NCBI GenBank assembly: GCA_002413665.1
Contig: DHXK01000037.1
Location: forward strand, 70,971 to 78,720
Direction of reading: 5' to 3'
Length of the DNA: 7,750 bases
Origin: Legionellales bacterium UBA5158
Lineage (GTDB): Bacteria > Pseudomonadota > Gammaproteobacteria > DSM-16500
Below, in pieces: positions 1-6,410 of this stretch. Made by a program: the position numbers and the translations under genes. The notes below the pieces were generated by a model, which saw only the letters and a list, made by a program, of their open reading frames with translations, was not told the DNA's origin and did not search any database. Every line of letters begins with the position of its first letter. The first letter of the stretch is position 1.

Positions 1-387
1 CTGCTCAGTAGTGGCCAAAGCTCTCATATCGTAAATACGCTTGAAGGTGCGAACGGAATTTGTGAAATAAACGGCGATGGCTAACACTACGATAATAACA
101 ATACAGGGATATCTTAAATAATCCCCCACAGCTTCGCCTATTTTTAAGACATCTTGGAAACTAATCTTGTTGGGATCTGAGGATATGATGGTGTAACGGA
201 CATCATCTAAACTTGACGTGAAAAAACTAATTAAACTAATTTCTAATAACTTAAGTTTAAAATAATAACTAATGAAAACGCCTTTAAAAGCATACCAAAG
301 AACAGCAATGGTTCCCATAAACGCAACTGAAACCCAGATGATTCCAGCGTTACTTTCACCCTGACCTTGCTGTGGTGCTCCGGCCAT
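1..387 (-). CDS. dotM: Dot/Icm type IVB secretion protein DotM/IcmP, N-terminal part (runs off left edge)
   Basis: The reading frame is open from an ATG at 387 to the window edge, 129 codons without a stop. It was read directly on the reverse strand. The protein starts with a short Q/G-rich stretch, then a membrane segment at about residues 16-38 (IIWVSVAFMGTIAVLWYAF), a cytoplasmic or periplasmic stretch, and a second hydrophobic segment at about 93-109 followed by a basic RTFKRIYDMRAL stretch. This two-helix N-terminus followed by an 'F.R.YDM..L' segment is what I recall of DotM/IcmP. In Legionella and Coxiella, DotM is an inner-membrane member of the type IV coupling complex with DotL (IcmO) and DotN, and its C-terminal cytoplasmic domain helps receive effectors. 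That domain lies outside the window. A TAAAGG about nine bases before the ATG can serve as ribosome binding site. Identification rests on memory of the family, so it is likely but not certain. icmO/dotL would be expected next, to the left. Confidence 0.8.
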   Translation of the reverse strand, partial: MAGAPQQGQGESNAGIIWVSVAFMGTIAVLWYAFKGVFISYYFKLKLLEISLISFFTSSLDDVRYTIISSDPNKISFQDVLKIGEAVGDYLRYPCIVIIVVLAIAVYFTNSVRTFKRIYDMRALATTEQ

Positions 388-420
388 TATTTAATACCTT
401 TAGAATAGCATCCTAACCCT

Positions 421-453
421 TCCCTTCTGTTTATATTCCATAAAAAGAAGGGA
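421..453 (-). repeat. Inverted repeat in the dksA-dotM spacer
   Basis: TCCCTTCT (421-428) and AGAAGGGA (446-453) are perfect 8-bp complements around a 17-base AT-rich loop, so the dksA-to-dotM transcript could fold here. A 10-bp palindrome AGGGATCCCT (449-458) overlaps one arm and could compete. No T-run follows the long hairpin in the dotM direction, so I do not call it a terminator. Confidence 0.4.
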
Positions 454-491
454 TCCCTGAATTTAGGCACTAACAAAGAATGGCGTGTGCG

Positions 492-932
492 CTATCCTTG
501 TTGTTTTTCTTTTATTTCATCTAACGTTTTACAATCGATACAAAGAGTAGCTGTTGGGCGAGCTTCTAATCTACGCAAACCAATCTCCACTCCGCACACT
601 TCACAATACCCATAATCTTTGTCTGTGAGTAGCTGTAAAGCTTCTTCAATTTTTTTGAGTAGCTTACGTTCACGATCACGTGTTCGTAATTCTAAGCGGA
701 ATTCTTCTTCTTGACTGGCCCTATCATTGGGGTCAGGATAATTGATTGCATCATCCTTCATGTGCGTCACGGTTCTATCAGCACCTTCCATGATCTGTTG
801 ACGCAAGAGTGTTAATATTTTGGTAAAATGCGCGCGCATTAGCCCACTCATATATTCCTCGCCTTTCTTTGGCTTGAAAGGACTCATACCCAATACTTCT
901 AAACTCGGCTCTAATATATCTTTGATCGCCAT
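492..932 (-). CDS. dksA: RNA polymerase-binding transcription factor DksA
   Basis: DksA binds the secondary channel of RNA polymerase and, with (p)ppGpp, represses rRNA promoters and activates amino-acid and stress promoters. The 146-residue length is close to the 151 of E. coli. The coiled-coil tip motif DPNDRAS is at residues 67-73, with the two acidic residues D67 and D70 and A72 corresponding to E. coli D71, D74 and A76. The EEEF/RDRERK coiled-coil return follows. The C-terminal zinc finger keeps all four cysteines (C110, C113, C131, C134; C-X2-C-X17-C-X2-C), so this is the canonical zinc form and not a cysteine-poor paralogue. AGGAG six bases before the ATG fixes the start. The gene lies 58 bases downstream of prmC on the same strand and 104 bases upstream of dotM. 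In Legionella and Coxiella the stringent response controls the switch to the transmissive phase, so its place next to a secretion gene is suggestive but not evidence of co-regulation. Confidence 0.97.
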   Translation of the reverse strand: MAIKDILEPSLEVLGMSPFKPKKGEEYMSGLMRAHFTKILTLLRQQIMEGADRTVTHMKDDAINYPDPNDRASQEEEFRLELRTRDRERKLLKKIEEALQLLTDKDYGYCEVCGVEIGLRRLEARPTATLCIDCKTLDEIKEKQQG

Positions 933-955
933 GACATTCTCCTAACCTAACTTTT

Positions 956-985
956 ATTTTAGTACAAAAAAGACATTTACGCCAA
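956..985 (-). promoter_or_regulatory. Candidate sigma-70 promoter for dksA
   Basis: Reading the minus strand, TTGGCG (980-985) is followed after 18 bases by TAAAAT (956-961), matching 4/6 and 5/6 of the -35 and -10 consensus. Transcription would begin near 949, leaving a short leader of about 17 bases that holds the AGGAG ribosome binding site of dksA. It would let dksA be expressed apart from hemA-prfA-prmC. The call is based on consensus match and position only. Confidence 0.4.
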
Positions 986-990
986 AAACA

Positions 991-1875
991 CTATCCAGAG
1001 GTAACTTTGCAGCCGACGTATCGACCTTCTGTAACTCGATCTAAGCCTGCTAAATCTTGATACAAGTTAATCTGTTCATAGCCAGCCTGGCTTAGCCGAT
1101 TTCGTACCGCTTGTGCTTGTTGATATCCATGCTCTAGTAAAAGGTATCCTCCTGACTTCAATGAATCTTTTGCTTCATCGAGTATCTGTTGAATATCTTG
1201 TATGCCCTCATTTTTAGCAATTAATGCTGTTAGTGGTTCAAATTGTGAAACATATTTCTCTAATTCTATATCATCTTTCGCAATGTAGGGCGGATTGCTA
1301 ATGATGGCATCAAAACCCTGTCGCGGTAAAGCATTGCACCAAAAACCTTGAAAAAAGAATACATTAGGCAGAGCTAGACTCTGCGCATTTTCTCGGGCTA
1401 CGGCTAAAATGTCTGCAGAAAAATCTGTCGCAAAAACCTGCCACAGAGGCCTTTCTTTAGCTATAGCTAAGGCAATCGTCCCACTGCCTGTCCCCAGATC
1501 AGCAATAATACGGGGGGTATCTGCTGCAAATAATTCTAAAACTCGCTCTACTAACATTTCGGTTTCAGGCCTAGGAATTAAAGTAACGGGTGTCACTTTT
1601 AATCTGAGTGACCAAAACTCTTTGTACCCAATGATATAGGCAATGGGTTCCCCTTGGAGGCGACGCATTAATAATTGTTCAAAATTATCCTGTTCTTCCG
1701 CATTCAACAATCTTTCTGGCCAAGCATGCAAATAACTCCGGGTTGCTTGCAAACAATGCCCTAATAAAATTTCCGAATCAATTAAGGGACTATCGCTCAA
1801 CTCCGCAAGCCTGTGCGCACCATTTTGCAAAGCAAATACTATCGTTTGAGGAGATTGGATGGCATTTGAAACCAC
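991..1875 (-). CDS. prmC: Peptide chain release factor N5-glutamine methyltransferase PrmC (HemK)
   Basis: PrmC uses S-adenosylmethionine to methylate the glutamine of the GGQ motif of release factors 1 and 2, which raises termination efficiency. The 294-residue protein has the family order. An N-terminal helical substrate-binding domain (about 1-95) includes EPIAYIIGYKEF at 76-87, followed by IPRPETE at 100-106. The SAM-binding glycine loop ADLGTGSGTIALA is at 125-137 and the catalytic NPPY at 194-197. LLLEHG (245-250) and DLAGLDR (274-280) come near the end. The start is GTG at 1875, one base after the prfA stop, with GGGAG six bases upstream inside the last prfA codons; no better ATG exists upstream without running deep into prfA. 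The gene sits directly behind the gene for its substrate, RF1, which is the usual proteobacterial arrangement. Nothing is truncated. Confidence 0.96.
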   Translation of the reverse strand: MVSNAIQSPQTIVFALQNGAHRLAELSDSPLIDSEILLGHCLQATRSYLHAWPERLLNAEEQDNFEQLLMRRLQGEPIAYIIGYKEFWSLRLKVTPVTLIPRPETEMLVERVLELFAADTPRIIADLGTGSGTIALAIAKERPLWQVFATDFSADILAVARENAQSLALPNVFFFQGFWCNALPRQGFDAIISNPPYIAKDDIELEKYVSQFEPLTALIAKNEGIQDIQQILDEAKDSLKSGGYLLLEHGYQQAQAVRNRLSQAGYEQINLYQDLAGLDRVTEGRYVGCKVTSG

Positions 1876-1876
1876 T

Positions 1877-2959
1877 TTAGTCTCCCATCTCAGCTAATAG
1901 ATCGGCTTGATACTCTTGTGTTAAAGCAGTTATCACAGGCTCTAAGTGACCTTCCATAATGTCAGGGAGCTTATACAATGTAAGATTAATTCGGTGATCT
2001 GTTAATCTTCCTTGTGGAAAATTATAGGTGCGAATTCTTTCAGAACGATCTCCAGTTCCGACTAAATTACGCCTAGTCTCTGCTTGCTCTTGTTGCTGCT
2101 TAGAACGCTCTGCCGCGAGCAGTCTTGCCTTCAATACTGACATAGCTCGTGCTTTATTTTTATGTTGTGAACGCTCATCTTGGCATTCAATAACAGTCCC
2201 TGTTGGAAGGTGAGTGATTCGAATTGCAGAATCAGTTTTTTGAACGTGCTGACCACCTGCACCTGACGCCCTAAAAGTATCTATGCGCAAATCAGTAGGA
2301 TTAATTTCAATCTCTTCCACTTCATCTACTTCTGGCAAAACTGCGATTGTACATGTAGAGGTGTGGATACGGCCCTGGGCTTCGGTTTCTGGCACACGTT
2401 GTACACGATGCACGCCTGATTCAAATTTAAAACGCGAATAGGCACCCTGTCCAATCACACGCAAAATAATTTCCTTGTATCCTCCATGCTCGCCATGACT
2501 TGCTGTAATCATTTCAACTTGCCATCTTTGCGCTTCAGCATAACGACTATACATACGATATAAATCGCCAGAAAAAATTGATGCCTCATCACCACCTGCG
2601 CCTGCTCGAATTTCTAAAAAGATATTGCTGTCGTCATAAGGATCTCGAGGCAATAGTAAAAGCTGTAATTCTTCTTCTATTTCTAGTAGTCGCTCTTCAG
2701 AAATTTTTAATTCTTCTTGGGCTAGTTGCTGAAGCTCTGTATCCGATTCATTTAATAATTCTTTAGCACTTGCAATATCAAGCAAACAGTTTTCATGGCG
2801 TTTATACGCCTGCACTACTGGTTCAAGATGAGAGTACTCACGAGAATAATCACGAAATTGGTCTTGCTTGTTAATCACACCAGCATCAGAAAGTAACGCA
2901 CTCAATTCTTCATGGCGCTCAACTAATGACTGTAATTTTTTTTGAATAGAAGATTTCAT
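1877..2959 (-). CDS. prfA: Peptide chain release factor 1 (RF1)
   Basis: RF1 recognises UAA and UAG stop codons in the ribosomal A site and triggers peptidyl-tRNA hydrolysis. The 360-residue length is that of E. coli RF1. The codon-recognition tripeptide (P-x-T) appears as PET at 190-192 in RVPETEAQGRIHTS, a form common in proteobacterial RF1; it is not the SPF of RF2. The catalytic GGQ is at 235-237 inside RASGAGGQHVQKTDSAIR, and its Q237 is the residue methylated by PrmC, encoded next door. The RSERIRTYNFPQGRLTDHR block (306-324) is also typical. The ATG at 2959 overlaps the hemA stop as ATGA, and only a weak Shine-Dalgarno precedes it, so translation probably depends on ribosomes finishing hemA. 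No programmed frameshift is seen, as expected for RF1 in contrast to RF2. Confidence 0.98.
   Translation of the reverse strand: MKSSIQKKLQSLVERHEELSALLSDAGVINKQDQFRDYSREYSHLEPVVQAYKRHENCLLDIASAKELLNESDTELQQLAQEELKISEERLLEIEEELQLLLLPRDPYDDSNIFLEIRAGAGGDEASIFSGDLYRMYSRYAEAQRWQVEMITASHGEHGGYKEIILRVIGQGAYSRFKFESGVHRVQRVPETEAQGRIHTSTCTIAVLPEVDEVEEIEINPTDLRIDTFRASGAGGQHVQKTDSAIRITHLPTGTVIECQDERSQHKNKARAMSVLKARLLAAERSKQQQEQAETRRNLVGTGDRSERIRTYNFPQGRLTDHRINLTLYKLPDIMEGHLEPVITALTQEYQADLLAEMGD
1882..1886 (-). promoter_or_regulatory. Ribosome binding site for the GTG start of prmC
   Basis: GGGAG lies within the last codons of prfA, six bases before the prmC GTG. Since it is embedded in translated sequence just ahead of the prfA stop, prmC translation is probably coupled to that of prfA. 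Confidence 0.6.
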
Positions 2960-4224
2960 ATCAACTCTGATTTCGATTGAGGAATAGCAAATAATTGTTG
3001 TGCAAATTGCAAAATATCCAGTCGACCTTCAAATCCTGCTTGACGCAATTGAACACTAGGCGAGTGTAATAATTTATTAGTAAAAGCATATGCAAAACTT
3101 GTTAGCACTTGAACAGGATCATCTCCACGCTCTAATTGCTTAGCCGCTTTAATTAATTCTAACCTTCCCATCTCTTCAATTTGATTGCGATATTTTCGAA
3201 TGGTTACAGCAACCATATCGAACGAAGCAAGCCAAGCAATAAAGTCACGACTTTTTTGTTGAACAACATCATGCGCTTTTTCAGCTGCATGCTGACGACC
3301 TTTTAAATTATGTTGGATAATATTTTTTAAATCATCAATGCACTGTAAAGTAACTCCCGCTAATTCTGCTACAGCAGGCTCTACATCTCGCGGTACTGCA
3401 ATATCAATGATGGTGATAGATTTATTTTCGCGATGCTGCATCACATCCATCATCATCTTTTGTGTCACTATGGGGCTAGCACTACTGGTGGCTGAAATCA
3501 CAATATCTGCCGTTCCTAACACATCAGCTAAGCCTGCAAAAGGCATTGCATTTACATCGTGCTTTTTTGCAAGAGTTCTAGCATTCGCTAGACTTCTGTT
3601 TGTTACAATAATATTTTGTATCGCATTTGCTTTAAGATGACGAATAACTAAATCAACTGTATCGCCTGCTCCAATCACTAAAGCTGTTGCTTGTTTAAAA
3701 TCCGGCACTAACTGTTTAGCCAAGCCAACTGCCGTCGATGCAACAGAGACTGGACATGCACCAATTGCGGTATTGGAACGTACTTCTTTTGCCACTGCAA
3801 AAACTTGTTGAAATAAGCGATTAAATAACCCGCTCACAGCACCTGATGCACAACTTTCAGAAAATGCATCTTTCATTTGACCCAAAATTTGTGACTCACC
3901 CAATATCATAGAATCTAAGCCGCAGGCTACTTGCATAATATGCGCTACCGCCTCTTCGTCCCGATAAATATATAAGGCCGGTTCGAGTTGTGAACGCGTT
4001 AGATTATGCTGCAAACAAAACCAATCAATTAACTGCTCTACATCATCACTGTCACAATAAACTTCTGAACGATTGCAAGTCGACAAAATCACTGCTTCAC
4101 GAATCGAGTCATAAGATAATAAATCACTTAAATACAGCGCCAACTTATCAAGAGAAAATGTAACTTGTTCGCGCAATGGAAGAGCGGCTGTTTTATGATT
4201 TATCCCACAAGCTATAATAGACAT
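2956..4224 (-). CDS. hemA: Glutamyl-tRNA reductase
   Basis: This enzyme performs the first committed step of heme synthesis by the C5 route: NADPH-dependent reduction of glutamyl-tRNA(Glu) to glutamate-1-semialdehyde. The protein is 422 residues (E. coli 418). The catalytic cysteine is C50 in LSTCNRSEVY, preceded by the N-terminal GINHKTA (7-13). GLDSMILGESQILGQMKDA (102-120) belongs to the catalytic domain. The NADPH site is VIGAGDTV (183-190), followed by TNRSLANA (208-215). The C-terminal dimerisation region (about 320-422) is helical and complete. The ATG at 4224 is consistent with homologues (MSIIACGINHKTA), though the Shine-Dalgarno is weak. It is the first gene of the hemA-prfA-prmC operon and diverges from lolB, as in many gammaproteobacteria. 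Confidence 0.98.
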   Translation of the reverse strand: MSIIACGINHKTAALPLREQVTFSLDKLALYLSDLLSYDSIREAVILSTCNRSEVYCDSDDVEQLIDWFCLQHNLTRSQLEPALYIYRDEEAVAHIMQVACGLDSMILGESQILGQMKDAFSESCASGAVSGLFNRLFQQVFAVAKEVRSNTAIGACPVSVASTAVGLAKQLVPDFKQATALVIGAGDTVDLVIRHLKANAIQNIIVTNRSLANARTLAKKHDVNAMPFAGLADVLGTADIVISATSSASPIVTQKMMMDVMQHRENKSITIIDIAVPRDVEPAVAELAGVTLQCIDDLKNIIQHNLKGRQHAAEKAHDVVQQKSRDFIAWLASFDMVAVTIRKYRNQIEEMGRLELIKAAKQLERGDDPVQVLTSFAYAFTNKLLHSPSVQLRQAGFEGRLDILQFAQQLFAIPQSKSELI

Positions 4225-4259
4225 CTGAATAAAAGTACCCGGGATTTCAAAGGAGACCT

Positions 4260-4287
4260 ATTTTATGTTAACTAGCGTCAAAACCAA
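4260..4287 (-). promoter_or_regulatory. Possible hemA promoter
   Basis: On the minus strand TTGGTT (4282-4287) and TAAAAT (4260-4265) are separated by 16 bases. The -10 matches 5/6 but the -35 only 3/6. Transcription would start near 4253, giving a leader of roughly 30 bases before the hemA ATG. It is the best-placed candidate I found; support is limited. Confidence 0.3.
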
Positions 4288-4321
4288 AGGTTTGTTTAAC
4301 GTGTTCAGTCGCCCCACCTAA
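4265..4321 (+). CDS. Putative 18-codon mini-ORF / leader peptide upstream of lolB
   Basis: AAAGGAG (4249-4255) lies nine bases before an ATG that opens an 18-codon frame, MLTSVKTKGLFNVFSRPT, ending at TAA 4319-4321. The Shine-Dalgarno is stronger than those of hemA or lolB. The peptide is basic, with no run of a single amino acid that would suggest classical attenuation, and I do not recognise it. A small hairpin (AAACC 4281-4285 with GGTTT 4289-4293) lies inside it. It could be a leader peptide on the lolB transcript, an uncharacterised small protein, or chance. Whether any promoter upstream reads through it is unclear; TATAAT at 4213-4218, inside hemA, lacks a good -35. Confidence 0.25.
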   Translation: MLTSVKTKGLFNVFSRPT

Positions 4322-4474
4322 ATCTGTACAATAAATATTCTATAAACTAGTAAACACCCAGCCTTAACTCGATAAAGCATTCGCTAATTCTTGTTTTGAA
4401 TCTTTCTCATTCCTCTAACAGCTTACTGCTTATATATAACACCATCTATCTCTTAAATTAATGATGTCTTTTGG

Positions 4475-5101
4475 ATGAGTTACCGCTACAATTTAAAGAT
4501 GAAACCTTTGCTAACAACAATCCAACTTGTTTCACTACTGCTCACTTTAGGGTTAACCGCTTGCACAACTATGCCTATGCAAGTTGCTCCTGAAAATAAG
4601 CCTGTACCTTATTCCGATCGTCAGCAAAATTTGGTGAATCTTAAAAATTGGAATTTGAGCGGCAAGATTGCGATTCGCACCCAGAAGGATAATCTCAGCG
4701 CTACCTTGCAATGGCATCAAAAACTCAATAGCTACACCATCTCTCTTTTTGGGCCATTGGGAACTTATTCTTTGATTATGACGGGTCGACCTGGTTTAGT
4801 GACTTTGGCAACCTCAGATGGAAAAAAAATAACTGCTAACAGCCCAGAGGCATTAATAGCTCAACAAACCGGCTGGAAACTTCCTGTTTCTGATTTATAT
4901 TATTGGGTTCGCGGGTTATCAGTGCCCAATATTCCCGCCCAAAAACAACTGGATGCCTATCATCATTTAACCGTTCTTGTACAAAAAGGGTGGCATATTC
5001 AATATTTACGTTATACCACTGCCCATAATCTGGACCTTCCTAGTAAGATATTCATGGATCATCCTGGCCTAAATTTAAAAATTATTATCAGTGAATGGTA
5101 A
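4475..5101 (+). CDS. lolB: Outer membrane lipoprotein insertion factor LolB
   Basis: LolB is itself an outer-membrane lipoprotein; it accepts lipoproteins from the periplasmic carrier LolA and inserts them into the outer membrane. The protein is 208 residues (E. coli 207). A signal peptide ends in a lipobox LTAC, with the lipidated cysteine C30. The residue after it is Thr, not Asp, so outer-membrane sorting is expected. The mature part has LKNWNLSGKIAI (56-67), SATLQW (75-80) and FGPLGTYSL (92-100). Leu95 in PLG lines up with the protruding-loop Leu68 of mature E. coli LolB that is needed for membrane insertion of its cargo. The start is uncertain: an in-frame ATG at 4499 would give a more typical signal peptide (MKPLLTTIQ...) of 21 residues before the cysteine, and neither start has a strong ribosome binding site. 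Its place opposite hemA and ahead of tRNA-Gln and prs supports the call. ispE, normally next, is absent. Confidence 0.92.
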   Translation: MSYRYNLKMKPLLTTIQLVSLLLTLGLTACTTMPMQVAPENKPVPYSDRQQNLVNLKNWNLSGKIAIRTQKDNLSATLQWHQKLNSYTISLFGPLGTYSLIMTGRPGLVTLATSDGKKITANSPEALIAQQTGWKLPVSDLYYWVRGLSVPNIPAQKQLDAYHHLTVLVQKGWHIQYLRYTTAHNLDLPSKIFMDHPGLNLKIIISEW

Positions 5102-5118
5102 TTTGGTCACTTTTCCCA

Positions 5119-5147
5119 TTGACACCCTGTATGCAAGTCAGCAAAAT
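5119..5147 (+). promoter_or_regulatory. Candidate promoter for tRNA-Gln (and possibly prs)
   Basis: A perfect -35 hexamer TTGACA (5119-5124) is followed after 17 bases by CAAAAT (5142-5147), 4/6 of the -10 consensus. It starts 17 bases after the lolB stop. Transcription would begin near 5154 and give a leader of about 60 bases to be trimmed from tRNA-Gln. A second TTGACG at 5160-5165 has only short spacing to TAATAT and TATAAG and is less convincing. Confidence 0.35.
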
Positions 5148-5215
5148 AGCGCCCTGAGCTTGACGATACATTAAATAATATAAGTCGCTTGCTTCTAGTC
5201 TCAAATGTAAGGTAT

Positions 5216-5290
5216 TGGGGTGTCGCCAAGTGGTAAGGCACCGGGTTTTGATCTCGGCATTCCTAGGTTCGAATCCTAGCACCCCAGCCA
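5216..5290 (+). tRNA. tRNA-Gln (anticodon UUG)
   Basis: A 75-base cloverleaf with encoded CCA (5288-5290). The acceptor stem TGGGGTG (5216-5222) pairs perfectly with CACCCCA (5280-5286), with G5287 as discriminator base. The anticodon stem CCGGG (5241-5245) pairs with CTCGG (5253-5257) with one G-U. The loop TTTTGAT holds TTG at 5248-5250, reading CAA. The T arm CTAGG-TTCGAAT-CCTAG is perfect. The weak first U-A pair and the U35 anticodon base are expected glutamine identity elements. The sequence is close to E. coli glnU-type tRNA. It sits between lolB and prs, as in other gammaproteobacteria, apart from the missing ispE. The reverse-strand reading frame over it (ending in a GFEPRN-like start) is an artefact of the tRNA. 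Confidence 0.98.
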
Positions 5291-5401
5291 CTATTTTCGA
5301 ATAATAAACAACCTAATTATATTGTTTCACCGTGTACTGAGCCTTGCGCACCAACAAGCGTCACAGAATCGATTAATTGTAATCACACATACTATTAGAC
5401 T

Positions 5402-5405
5402 AGGA
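5402..5405 (+). promoter_or_regulatory. Ribosome binding site for the GTG start of prs
   Basis: AGGA eight bases ahead of GTG 5414. It supports this GTG over the in-frame ATG at 5426, which would remove four residues conserved in homologues. Confidence 0.55.
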
Positions 5406-5413
5406 ACACTACC

Positions 5414-6361
5414 GTGCCTGAAATAATGATATTTAGTGGCAATGCCAGCCAAGAGCTCTCGCAGAACATAGTCGAACACTTGAATCTTCCTTTAGGCAAA
5501 GCCCTACTAGGACGTTTCAGCGACGGTGAAACCATGGTTGAAATTCAAGAGAATGTACGGGGTCGCGACGTTTTTATTATCCAATCCACGTGCGCACCTT
5601 CCAACGACACATTAATGGAACTAATTATCATAGCCGATGCGTTACGTCGCGCCTCTGCTGCAAAAATTACTGCCGTAGTCCCCTACTTTGGCTATGCGCG
5701 TCAAGATAGAAGGGTTCGCTCCGCACGAGTTCCCATCACCGCTAAAATCGTGGCAGATATGATGGCATCCGTGGGAATTAGCCGCTTAGTAACAGTAGAT
5801 TTACATGCCGATCAAATTCAGGGCTTCTTCTACATGCCTGTAGATAATTTATACAGCACCCCCATCATGCTTGAAGATATTTATAAAAATGATTACAAAA
5901 ACATTATGGTCGTCTCGCCTGACGTAGGTGGCGTTATTCGTGCTCGCGCAATAGCCAAACGCATACCTGGGGCTGATTTAGCTATTATTGACAAACGTAG
6001 ACCTCAGCCCAATGAAGCTCAAGTGATGCACATCATTGGTGATGTTAAAGATCGTGATTGCTTAATCGTCGACGACATTATTGATACGGCTGGCACACTT
6101 TGCAAAGCGGTTGATGCATTGAAAGAACATGGTGCCGCCAAAGTAGCAGCTTATGTTACCCATCCTGTGTTTTCAGGCCAAGCTATCGCCAACATTGAAG
6201 CGTCTGCATTAGATGAAATTATCGTTACAGACACCATCCCTTTGCATGAAAGCGCTCTAAAATGTAAGCGCATACGTAGCCTCAGCTTGAGCCACATGAT
6301 TGCTGAAGCGATACGACGCATCAGTGGAGCAGGGTCTTTAAGTCGAATGTTTTTAGATTAA
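5414..6361 (+). CDS. prs: Ribose-phosphate pyrophosphokinase (PRPP synthase)
   Basis: The enzyme transfers pyrophosphate from ATP to ribose 5-phosphate, making PRPP for purine, pyrimidine, NAD, histidine and tryptophan synthesis. At 315 residues it has exactly the length of the E. coli enzyme and closely follows its sequence. Landmarks include FSGN (7-10), GRFSDGE (33-39), the ATP-binding flexible loop YARQDRR (94-100), the DLHADQIQGFF block with H131 (129-139), and IIDKRRP with K194 (191-197). The PRPP-binding loop LIVDDIIDTAGT is at 217-228. The start is GTG at 5414: it gives MPEIMIFSGN, matching the family N-terminus, and AGGA lies eight bases upstream. The gene follows tRNA-Gln by 123 bases, with no clear promoter or terminator between. 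Classic class I, probably allosterically controlled by ADP and phosphate as in the family. Confidence 0.98.
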   Translation: MPEIMIFSGNASQELSQNIVEHLNLPLGKALLGRFSDGETMVEIQENVRGRDVFIIQSTCAPSNDTLMELIIIADALRRASAAKITAVVPYFGYARQDRRVRSARVPITAKIVADMMASVGISRLVTVDLHADQIQGFFYMPVDNLYSTPIMLEDIYKNDYKNIMVVSPDVGGVIRARAIAKRIPGADLAIIDKRRPQPNEAQVMHIIGDVKDRDCLIVDDIIDTAGTLCKAVDALKEHGAAKVAAYVTHPVFSGQAIANIEASALDEIIVTDTIPLHESALKCKRIRSLSLSHMIAEAIRRISGAGSLSRMFLD

Positions 6362-6410
6362 CAGTTACAATATTTGATTTATTTTTAAACCATAAATCTT
6401 ACTGATAATT

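Larger units (their letters stand above)
4225..4474. other. Divergent intergenic region between hemA and lolB
   Basis: This 250-base gap must hold the start signals for both the hemA operon (leftwards) and lolB (rightwards). It contains the possible hemA promoter and an 18-codon mini-ORF on the plus strand. It also contains -10-like hexamers pointing to lolB: TACAAT (4327-4332) with a poor -35 TTCAGT 17 bases upstream, and TATAAC (4435-4440) in a TATATATAAC tract without a recognisable -35. I see no tRNA, riboswitch or strong terminator. Confidence 0.5.

Noticed and set aside
1409..1639. 76-codon plus-strand frame
   Set aside because: Lies wholly inside prmC on the other strand, with no ribosome binding site and no recognisable protein features.
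2028..2766. Two plus-strand frames (2028-2213 and 2578-2766)
   Set aside because: Both are antisense to prfA, including conserved motifs of RF1, and neither shows family features.
3338..3640. 100-codon plus-strand frame with hydrophobic stretches
   Set aside because: Antisense to the conserved hemA NADPH-binding region; its composition is explained by the hemA codons.
4213..4218. Perfect TATAAT on the plus strand
   Set aside because: It falls inside hemA codons 3-4 and no -35 hexamer is found 16-18 bases upstream, so it is probably chance.
5088..5291. 67-codon reverse-strand frame over tRNA-Gln
   Set aside because: Its first half is the antisense of the tRNA gene (the GFEPRN-like start is a well-known tRNA artefact), and the rest has no recognisable domain.
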